Origin: an archaeon
GTDB taxonomy: Archaea; Thermoproteota; Nitrososphaeria; Nitrososphaerales; Nitrosopumilaceae
DNA: 5,659 bases
Direction of reading: 5' to 3'
Assembly: GCA_005240025.1 (NCBI GenBank)
Contig: SBBK01000087.1
Span: 1-5,659 of the forward strand
The notes below the pieces were generated by a model that worked only from the letters and a program-made list of their open reading frames with translations, was not told the origin of the DNA and did not search any database. The translations under genes were made by a program, and so were the position numbers. The stretch's first letter is position 1, and each line of letters opens with the position of its first letter. Below are positions 1-3,668 of the stretch, piece after piece.

Positions 1-2
1 AT

Positions 3-305
3 CTGGCCCGCGGAAGCAAGATAACCGTATCGGTCCGACTCAGAAGGCTGGCACTATTCTGCATCAGAACAAACACGGCCCCTTCAAAGCTGGTCAGAAT
101 TGGAAAGAAAAACGCAAGCAAAGTAGAAGACATTATGCATGACCATGTGGGCTGGCTGGAATCACAAAACTATGCACCATCGTACATTGAAGGAATAATC
201 AAGTCTGTCCGCTCCTGGCTCTCATACAACTATGTCGAGCTGAGGCGAACAATAAAGGTTGCAAGATCCGACATTGTGGTAACACTGCAGGCCGATTGCA
301 TTTGA
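3..305 (+). pseudogene. Tyrosine recombinase (phage-type integrase), N-terminal fragment
   Basis: An open frame runs from the left edge to a TGA at 303-305 and gives about 100 residues. It begins LARGSKITVSVRLRRLALFC and continues through a helical stretch containing HDHVGWLESQNYAPSYIEGI and SVRSWLSYNYVELRR. This has the look of the SAM-like core-binding domain of archaeal tyrosine recombinases, which holds DNA while a C-terminal domain (Arg-His-Arg-Tyr) cuts it. In such proteins a TLQ or TLx segment leads into the catalytic domain. Here TLQ is followed by only ADCI and a stop, so the whole catalytic domain is missing. The last four codons are antisense sequence of the neighbouring actin-like fragment. 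The product cannot be an active recombinase. The 5' end lies outside the window. Family assignment is by pattern recognition and is fairly confident; the truncation is seen directly. Confidence 0.7.
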
Positions 306-716
306 GTAAATGATATCATCTGCCATGAGCAGCTTGTGTCCGAGTCGCGATTCTAGGGTTTCTTTGACATATGGAATTAGCAGGCCTCCTCCAGTGTATC
401 TGAATTGGAAGTTTTCAGCTGTGAATGGGTTTTTGATTTGACTCGTTGCCTGCGCCTTTACGACGATGACTTTATCTACAATCTGACTTGCAACGTCCTG
501 TGCGGCAGATTTGACGAGGTCTGCTTTTGTATTGATATAGTCAGGGTAATACTGCGCATATGATCTCAGGTTTTGCAGAATCTTGTCAGCAAACTCTTCA
601 CTTCCTCCTGCAAACGTCGGTATCTGCTGTCGCACATGGGAAAATTCTCCCAGAAGTGTATGTCCCACTCCTCCCCAACCCTCTGTACTCCATACACATC
701 TGGTATTAACTAGCAT
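285..716 (-). pseudogene. Actin-like ATPase (ParM/Alp type), C-terminal fragment
   Basis: The minus-strand frame encodes a helical stretch (GGSEEFADKILQNL, then DLVKSAAQDVASQIVDKV). This is followed by FQFRYTGGGLLIPYVKETLE and MADDIIYSNAIGLQ. A buried strand ending in TGGG, a helix, then an (S/A)NAxGL segment is the arrangement of the second nucleotide-binding subdomain of ParM/Alp-type actin-like proteins, which form filaments and often segregate plasmids. The N-terminal ATP-binding half is absent, so the fragment cannot bind nucleotide in the normal way. Homology stops at the Gln codon at 285-287, exactly where integrase sequence begins. The same frame stays open to 222, but that part is antisense of the integrase. 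The 5' limit is uncertain: I place it at the ATG at 716, but recognisable sequence may start only near 670. It may be a plasmid or integrated-element relic. The family call is moderately sure. Confidence 0.5.
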
Positions 717-717
717 C

Positions 718-725
718 TTTTTATA
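718..725 (+). promoter_or_regulatory. TATA box of the 747-923 gene
   Basis: TTTTTATA is centred about 25 bases before the A of ATG 747, which is the spacing of archaeal leaderless promoters. It supports ATG 747 as the start rather than the in-frame TTG at 732, which would lie upstream of the predicted transcription start. Confidence 0.5.
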
Positions 726-746
726 CAAATTTTGCAATGGTATGTT

Positions 747-923
747 ATGCAGACAAAGCATGACTTTAACAAGCCAGAATGTTCTGGAATGAAACTTGAA
801 AAGCTGGCTACTCACTCAAATGGAACCATTTTCTATGTATGTCGTAATTGTGGGTATGCGGGAAAATCTGAATCGTTTACAGAGCCTTTTCATGCTTCTC
901 AAATATTACAACAGCATCAATGA
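747..923 (+). CDS. Small zinc-ribbon-like protein, one cysteine pair incomplete
   Basis: A 58-residue protein starts MQTKHDFNKPECSGMKLEKL. The core is PEC at residue 12, a strand-like segment ATHSNGTIFYVC, then the knuckle CRNCGYAG with Cys32 and Cys35. Archaeal zinc ribbons normally have two C-x2-C knuckles. Here the first would be C12-x2-C15, but residue 15 is Met, so only three cysteines remain; His5 or His23 could be a fourth ligand. A TATA box at 718-725 places transcription at the ATG, so the gene looks expressed. Its last 47 bases overlap the convergent gene ending at 877, and its C-terminus (after about residue 43) looks unstructured. It could be an intact small nucleic-acid-binding or regulatory protein, or a decaying copy. 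I do not recognise the family. Confidence 0.5.
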   Translation: MQTKHDFNKPECSGMKLEKLATHSNGTIFYVCRNCGYAGKSESFTEPFHASQILQQHQ

Positions 924-1074
924 TGACATTTTGTGCCTTTTCGAGAATCGAGATTATCTTGTCTAGATCTTGGGTCTTTTTGGGATCTGCAACCAGTTTT
1001 TGAGTTCTTGCCTCAGTTATGGCTTCTTCCAAATCGCCGATGGCATCAAGTGTCTTATCAAATGCCTTTGTCAT
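877..1074 (-). CDS. Small helical (coiled-coil-like) protein of unknown function
   Basis: A 65-residue minus-strand ORF starts at ATG 1074 and ends at TAA 877. It reads MTKAFDKTLDAIGDLEEAIT, then a polar linker with DPKKTQDLD, then KIISILEKAQNVIIDAVVIF and a charged tail. Hydrophobic residues recur every three to four positions, which predicts two amphipathic helices around the linker, a helical hairpin or a small coiled coil. There is no signal peptide and no membrane segment. The balanced composition and rich Asp/Glu/Lys content look like a real archaeal gene rather than antisense noise. A TATA-like stretch and an inverted repeat lie just upstream (1083-1129). The 3' end overlaps the convergent zinc-ribbon-like gene by 47 bases. 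I do not recognise a family and assign no function. Confidence 0.55.
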   Translation of the reverse strand: MTKAFDKTLDAIGDLEEAITEARTQKLVADPKKTQDLDKIISILEKAQNVIIDAVVIFEKHEKAL

Positions 1075-1082
1075 TTACGTTA

Positions 1083-1129
1083 CCATGTTTGTAAAACACT
1101 TACACATATGTTTACATCATTCCATGTTT
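1083..1129 (-). promoter_or_regulatory. Promoter and possible operator of the 877-1074 gene
   Basis: Read on the minus strand, TTTTACAA lies about 20 bases and TAAACATATG about 33 bases before ATG 1074; either could be the TATA element. Around them are an inverted repeat, TGTAAA at 1090-1095 and TTTACA at 1111-1116, and a direct repeat CCATGTTT at 1083-1090 and 1122-1129. Repeats placed over a TATA element are typical of operators, but AT-rich DNA gives such matches by chance. Confidence 0.3.
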
Positions 1130-1159
1130 ATTTCTATTAAGATAAGTGAAAAAATAAGG

Positions 1160-1312
1160 AGCGCCCTCGCGGAAATCCATCTTGGCAACAGGGCAAGTGA
1201 AGCCATCCGGTCCCCACCACTGCTTTACCATTTCCGGCTCGACCCAAGCCTTCCAAACGAGCTCAACCGGCGCGTTAAAGACGCGGGTAAATACAAAGTC
1301 GCGTTTCTTTAC
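1160..1312 (-). pseudogene. AHSA1/SRPBCC-domain gene, N-terminal fragment
   Basis: The minus strand encodes about 51 residues: VKKRDFVFTRVFNAPVELVW, then KAWVEPEMVKQWWGPDGFTC and PVAKMDFREGA. F(T/S)RxFxAPxELVWxAWxxPExxxxWWGPxGF is the standard N-terminus of the AHSA1/activator-of-Hsp90 branch of the SRPBCC (START-like) superfamily, whose members are usually 140-160 residues long. About 100 residues, including the rest of the ligand-binding cavity, are missing after FREG. The start codon is also missing, since homology begins at VKK with no Met. The fragment is visibly richer in GC than the DNA to its left, which suggests transfer, possibly from bacteria. Its 5' limit falls exactly where the tnpB element seems to begin, so insertion probably removed or separated the start. 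The function is lost. Confidence 0.7.
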
Positions 1313-1331
1313 AAATTGCGAGCGGGAAAGC

Positions 1332-1353
1332 CCAAGCCCTTTAGGGTCGGGAT
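1332..1353 (+). repeat. Left-end palindrome of the tnpB element
   Basis: CCC-AAG-CCC-TTTA-GGG-TC-GGG folds into a hairpin with a TTTA loop. It matches the hairpin at the right end of the element in the central CCCTTTAGGGT and the following GGGA. IS605-family ends are recognised as such hairpins. A different reading is that this is the right end of an older, otherwise lost tnpB copy in the same orientation. Confidence 0.5.
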
Positions 1354-1399
1354 GAAAGCGAGCGCAACACACATGTCAACACACGGCACACCAGAATAG

Positions 1400-1408
1400 T
1401 TAAATTTT
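1400..1408 (+). promoter_or_regulatory. TATA box of the tnpB transcript
   Basis: TTAAATTTT is centred about 24 bases before the ATG at 1428. It would give a leaderless message starting at the 16-codon ORF that precedes tnpB. Confidence 0.4.
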
Positions 1409-1427
1409 GAAAAAGACAAATCGTGCC

Positions 1428-1478
1428 ATGAAATATCGCTTATTGGGCGTCGTAAAAAACATCGAGGAACAAAAATGA
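1428..1478 (+). CDS. 16-residue leader ORF overlapping the tnpB start
   Basis: The reading MKYRLLGVVKNIEEQK ends in TGA at 1476-1478, and that TGA overlaps the tnpB ATG (1475-1477) as ATGA. A TATA box about 24 bases upstream makes its ATG the first codon of the predicted message, while no ribosome binding site is obvious before tnpB. This would suit translational coupling. Alternatively, the A5 run at 1471-1475 has lost one base, and this stretch is the true TnpB N-terminus (one more A makes the frames continuous). TnpB proteins of this archaeal type as I remember them begin at MILTY, which favours a leader. Confidence 0.35.
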   Translation: MKYRLLGVVKNIEEQK

Positions 1479-2542
1479 TCCTCACATACAACCTAAAGCA
1501 CGACAGTGATCTTGGAGCAGAGCTGAAAAAGGCAAGGCAAGTGGCCAATTTTGCCATACGTACTAAATCCAACACATCAAAAGACGTGCGACACATCGGG
1601 TTAAAATCCGCAATGGCAAACCAGATTCTAAGAAAATACCGCAGAAAGGGAATCAAAAAGGCCACCCATGTCAAGCTCACCATTCCAGGCCAGTCCATAT
1701 CATACCATCACGCCACCAAGACTGCAAAGATACCATGCCTTGGCCTGACCATATCATGCACACATCTGCCAGATTTTGAAAAAATAAAACAAATAGAGAT
1801 AGGAAAAGAGTTTGCCCATGTATCAGTCGAGATAGCCGAACCCGCAACCACACCAGCAACACGATTCATAGGCGTCGACTGCAACACAACAGGACACTGC
1901 GCAGTAGTCGCCATACCTCACACCGGCAAAATACACAAGCTCGGCAAGATGGCAATCCACACCCACAAAAAATACCGCGACATTAGGGCAAAACTGCAAA
2001 AGCAGGGAAGGTACCAGTTGTTGCGCCAGATAAAACACCTGGAAAAAAACATCATGCGTAATCTAAACCACAAGATATCAAAAAAGCTGGTAGAAATCGC
2101 CGTATCCGAAAAATGCGGAATCAGATTTGAAAAATTAACAAATATCAGGCAAAACAAAAAGCATCACAAAAATTTCCGATATTCCCTGAACAGCTGGTCG
2201 TATTATCAGCTCCAGAAATTCACAGAATACAAGGCCAGATCCCGGGGAATAGAGGTTGCCTATATCGCACCCGCATACACGTCTCAGAGCTGTTCCAGAT
2301 GCGGGTCTTTGGGCGACCGCCAAAACAAAAAATTCCAATGTGTCCGGTGCGGACACGCAGACCATGCGGATGTCAATGCGGCATTTAATATCGGAAATCC
2401 GGTATCGCATTGTGCCTTTGTGCCTTTGGCACATATCATGGATCGGTTGCACGAACAAAGCGATTCGTGCAAGGGGAGCACTGATACCCCGCAAAACAGC
2501 AACGCCGGGATGCCGGTGACTGTGGAACCCCGAACCCTTTAG
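1475..2542 (+). CDS. tnpB: RNA-guided endonuclease TnpB (IS200/IS605 family)
   Basis: The protein has 355 residues, starts MILTYNLKHDSDLGAELKKA and looks full length for the compact archaeal TnpB group. TnpB proteins, ancestors of Cas12, use an RNA from the element's right end to cut DNA next to a short TAM motif, favouring retention of the element. The N-terminal half is the wedge/REC-like part. The RuvC active site is intact: Asp135 in FIGVDCNTTG, Glu219 in GIRFEKLTNIR, and Asp299 in HADHADVNAAFNI. A zinc ribbon lies between the last two, with Cys273, Cys276, Cys289 and Cys292. The tail GSTDTP...VTVEPRTL is conserved in this group as I remember it, probably because the same DNA encodes the guide RNA scaffold, and the stop codon sits inside the right-end hairpin. 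No tnpA is adjacent. The start is chosen at ATG 1475; see the overlapping leader ORF at 1428. Confidence 0.92.
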   Translation: MILTYNLKHDSDLGAELKKARQVANFAIRTKSNTSKDVRHIGLKSAMANQILRKYRRKGIKKATHVKLTIPGQSISYHHATKTAKIPCLGLTISCTHLPDFEKIKQIEIGKEFAHVSVEIAEPATTPATRFIGVDCNTTGHCAVVAIPHTGKIHKLGKMAIHTHKKYRDIRAKLQKQGRYQLLRQIKHLEKNIMRNLNHKISKKLVEIAVSEKCGIRFEKLTNIRQNKKHHKNFRYSLNSWSYYQLQKFTEYKARSRGIEVAYIAPAYTSQSCSRCGSLGDRQNKKFQCVRCGHADHADVNAAFNIGNPVSHCAFVPLAHIMDRLHEQSDSCKGSTDTPQNSNAGMPVTVEPRTL

Positions 2543-2560
2543 GGTTGGGAGTATGTCAGA
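2430..2560 (+). ncRNA. Probable omega RNA (reRNA) scaffold at the tnpB 3' end
   Basis: In IS200/IS605 elements the guide RNA covers the last part of tnpB plus the right end, and its variable guide is the DNA just outside. Here the expected place holds a GC-rich 3' part of tnpB ending in the hairpin CCCGAACCC-TTTA-GGGTTGGG (2529-2550), followed by AGTATGTCA. The guide would then be roughly 2560-2580. The 5' limit is a guess, and the presence of an RNA is inferred from family knowledge. Confidence 0.4.
2529..2550 (+). repeat. Right-end hairpin of the tnpB element
   Basis: The stem is CCC-(G bulge)-AA-CCC paired with GGG-TT-GGG around a TTTA loop. The tnpB stop codon TAG begins in the loop and ends at the stem. 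The sequence matches the palindrome at 1332-1353. Confidence 0.6.
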
Positions 2561-2576
2561 GTAATGTGGGCAGACA

Positions 2577-2813
2577 ATGGAGGTTTACGAGCAAATGGCT
2601 TCAGCAAGCTATGACAAAGAGACAAGAGCAATCCATGTTAAACTAGATGAGCAAAAATTGTAAAAACCATCTCATTGGGGGAGACAGATTTCTGGATATG
2701 GGTGACTCTGGTAATGTATAGCAGGATTTGAAATCTTGCTCCCCCAAAACGTATCTGAGGAAATAACAAAGGCAATAGAACGCTCTAAATCAAAGATAGA
2801 ATTATTGCAATAA
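2577..2813 (+). pseudogene. DUF2283 protein gene with three frame breaks
   Basis: Three reading frames joined in order give one DUF2283-like protein of about 79 residues. Frame one, from ATG 2577, reads MEVYEQMASASYDKETRAIH then VKLDEQK. Frame two reads IVKTISLG. Frame three reads GGDRFLDMGDSGNV. The first frame then resumes with AGFEILLPQNVSEEITKAIE and ends ...KIELLQ at TAA 2811-2813. The order SYDKE...V(K/R)L...IV(K/R)TI.LG...LD...GNVxGxEIL is the DUF2283 pattern, a small beta-rich family of unknown function. The breaks lie in the A5 run 2653-2657, the G5 run 2677-2681, and near 2716-2720, where a TA looks duplicated. Each shifts the frame the same way, so the final frame is restored. It is either a decayed gene beside the tnpB element or a sequencing artefact of short homopolymers. 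As read, only a 28-residue stub would be made. Confidence 0.65.
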
Positions 2814-2851
2814 ATCAATTAGACGCAAGATGTCACGTTTTCAAAACTAGC

Positions 2852-2860
2852 ATTAAATAG
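2852..2860 (+). promoter_or_regulatory. TATA box of the 2882-3055 gene
   Basis: ATTAAATAG is centred about 26 bases before ATG 2882, the spacing of a leaderless archaeal promoter. Confidence 0.6.
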
Positions 2861-2881
2861 TTTCAAAACAATTATCAAAAC

Positions 2882-3055
2882 ATGGACGCAAAATGCCCCC
2901 AGTGTGAGAGAGTCGCTACCCTGGACAACGATATGAAACACGTAAAATGTTCACACTGTAACTTTGAGACAGACTATGAAAATTACCTAGAAATCATGAA
3001 GGACAAGGCCATCAACATGGCATCTGACTATGTCCCAAAAAGATCAGGACTATAA
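2882..3055 (+). CDS. 57-residue zinc-ribbon protein
   Basis: The protein starts MDAKCPQCERVATLDNDMKH and continues VKCSHCNFETDYENYLEIMK to a basic end, VPKRSGL. Two complete knuckles, Cys5-x2-Cys8 and Cys23-x2-Cys26, form a classical four-cysteine zinc ribbon of about 25 residues. A short helix (YENYLEIMKDKAINMASDY) follows. Such tiny ribbons are abundant in thaumarchaea and resemble the zinc folds of transcription and ribosomal proteins; no specific role can be assigned. A good TATA box lies 26 bases before the ATG. The stop is separated by a single base from the stop of the convergent zinc-ribbon gene at 3057. There is no sign of decay. I am confident it is a gene, not of its function. Confidence 0.75.
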   Translation: MDAKCPQCERVATLDNDMKHVKCSHCNFETDYENYLEIMKDKAINMASDYVPKRSGL

Positions 3056-3056
3056 T

Positions 3057-3179
3057 TCACCAAAACGAACCCTTATCTGAGCAGTCGAGGTGCGCACCAC
3101 ACCTAGTACAAATCATGTGACATGTTTGCATGTCGATCATTTTGTTGCTGCAGCGGGGGCAGACTATCTCTTCATTCAA
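3057..3179 (-). CDS. 40-residue zinc-ribbon protein, TTG start
   Basis: Read on the minus strand from TTG 3179 to TGA 3057, the product is (M)NEEIVCPRCSNKMIDMQTCH then MICTRCGAHLDCSDKGSFW. Cys7-x2-Cys10 and Cys24-x2-Cys27 make a zinc ribbon, with extra cysteines at 20 and 33 and His21. The TTG start is chosen because the only nearby ATG (3175) is in another frame and meets a stop after three codons, and because a TATA-like ATTTTTAA (3203-3210) lies about 27 bases upstream. The cysteine-rich pattern, dense for 40 residues, is very unlikely to be chance. It shares a back-to-back promoter region with the S6e gene and ends one base from the convergent zinc-ribbon gene. The function is unknown. 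Confidence 0.7.
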   Translation of the reverse strand: MNEEIVCPRCSNKMIDMQTCHMICTRCGAHLDCSDKGSFW

Positions 3180-3202
3180 CTATCAAATTACACCAATCAG
3201 GG

Positions 3203-3228
3203 TTAAAAATTTGCCCAAAGATTAATTA
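3203..3228. promoter_or_regulatory. Back-to-back promoters of the 40-residue zinc-ribbon gene and S6e
   Basis: TTAAAAAT at 3203-3210 reads as a TATA box on the minus strand, about 27 bases from TTG 3179. ATTAATTA at 3221-3228 reads as a TATA box on the plus strand, about 29 bases from TTG 3254. The two divergent boxes are only ten bases apart. Confidence 0.5.
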
Positions 3229-3253
3229 GTTGCCCAAATTTCTTGAGCAATAC

Positions 3254-3637
3254 TTGGCTAACTTTAAGCTGACAATATCGGATAAAAAAGGAAAATCCCT
3301 ATCAAAGGAACTAAAGGACAGAGAAGCAAATTCGCTCATTGGGCTCCACATAGGCAATGAAATCGATGCCGCCATAACAGGCCTGGCAGGCAAGCTCAAA
3401 ATCACCGGAGGCAGTGACAAGTCAGGAATGCCAATGCGTTCTGATGTTTATGGAGCTGCACGAAAATCAGTCCTCCTCTCAAAGGGAATAGGACTACAAA
3501 ATGTCGAAAAGGGACAACGTCGTCGACGACTCGTACGTGGAAATACGATCTCAGAAGAAATGTATCAGATAAACTGTTCCTATGACGGCGAGCTCAAAAT
3601 TGAAGAAGCTCCAGCAGAAAACAAAGACAAGGCATAA
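3254..3637 (+). CDS. rps6e: 30S ribosomal protein S6e
   Basis: The product is 127 residues from the chosen start and begins (M)ANFKLTISDKKGKSLSKEL. S6e is a small-subunit ribosomal protein of archaea and eukaryotes; the archaeal form has only the conserved core of about 125 residues and lacks the phosphorylated eukaryotic tail, as here. Family marks are LIGLHIGNEIDAAI, the ITGGSDKSGMPMR signature, AARKSVLLSKGIGLQ, the basic EKGQRRRRLVRGNTISEE and YQIN. I place the start at TTG 3254, not the in-frame TTG at 3230. Family members begin at the FKL..SD strand, and a TATA box at 3221-3228 would put transcription after 3230. The acidic, Ala/Glu-rich tail (EEAPAENKDKA) is normal for archaeal S6e. The aIF2 gamma gene follows after 31 bases and is likely in the same operon. 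Confidence 0.93.
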   Translation: MANFKLTISDKKGKSLSKELKDREANSLIGLHIGNEIDAAITGLAGKLKITGGSDKSGMPMRSDVYGAARKSVLLSKGIGLQNVEKGQRRRRLVRGNTISEEMYQINCSYDGELKIEEAPAENKDKA

Positions 3638-3651
3638 GTTAAGATACCACC

Positions 3652-3657
3652 TTTTTT
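3652..3657 (+). terminator. Short T-tract after S6e
   Basis: Six T residues lie 15 bases after the S6e stop and 12 bases before the aIF2 gamma start. Archaeal RNA polymerase can terminate at T-tracts, so this may attenuate read-through, but a run of six is weak. A TATA-like TAAGTTAA at 3635-3642 could give aIF2 gamma its own promoter. Confidence 0.2.
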
Positions 3658-3668
3658 GAGATTCATCG

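Larger units (their letters stand above)
1313..2560 (+). mobile_element. IS200/IS605-superfamily element, tnpB only (IS1341-like)
   Basis: A complete tnpB (1475-2542) is flanked by two similar palindromes, at about 1332-1353 and 2529-2550, sharing CCCTTTAGGGT-(C/T)-GGGA. No tnpA (HUH transposase) is present, so the element would depend on a TnpA supplied in trans. The left limit is set where AHSA1 homology stops. The bases just before it are TTTAC (1308-1312), which resembles the short target or TAM motifs of this family. The right limit lies between the hairpin and the DUF2283 start at 2577 and is not exact. There are no inverted terminal repeats or target duplications, as expected for this family. 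The boundaries are inference. Confidence 0.6.

Noticed and set aside
717..815. N-terminal extension of the actin-like minus-strand frame to 815
   Set aside because: It is antisense to the promoter and coding part of the 747-923 gene and shows no actin-like features.
1112..1159. C-terminal continuation of the AHSA1 fragment (PYFFTYLNRNKHGMM)
   Set aside because: It does not match the family beyond FREG and lies in AT-rich DNA belonging to the neighbouring promoter.
1019..1399. Plus-strand 126-residue ORF
   Set aside because: It is antisense to the helical gene and the AHSA1 fragment, crosses the junction into the IS, and has no recognisable domain.
1309..1698. Minus-strand 129-residue ORF (also those at 1677-2494)
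   Set aside because: These are shadows of tnpB with Cys/Phe/Arg-rich composition and no family features.
2564..2614. Alternative small ORF starting MWADNGGLRANGF
   Set aside because: It overlaps the DUF2283 start in another frame and resembles nothing; the DUF2283 frame explains the sequence.
3230..3253. S6e starting at TTG 3230, eight residues earlier
   Set aside because: Family members start at the FKL strand, and the TATA box at 3221-3228 would place transcription after 3230.
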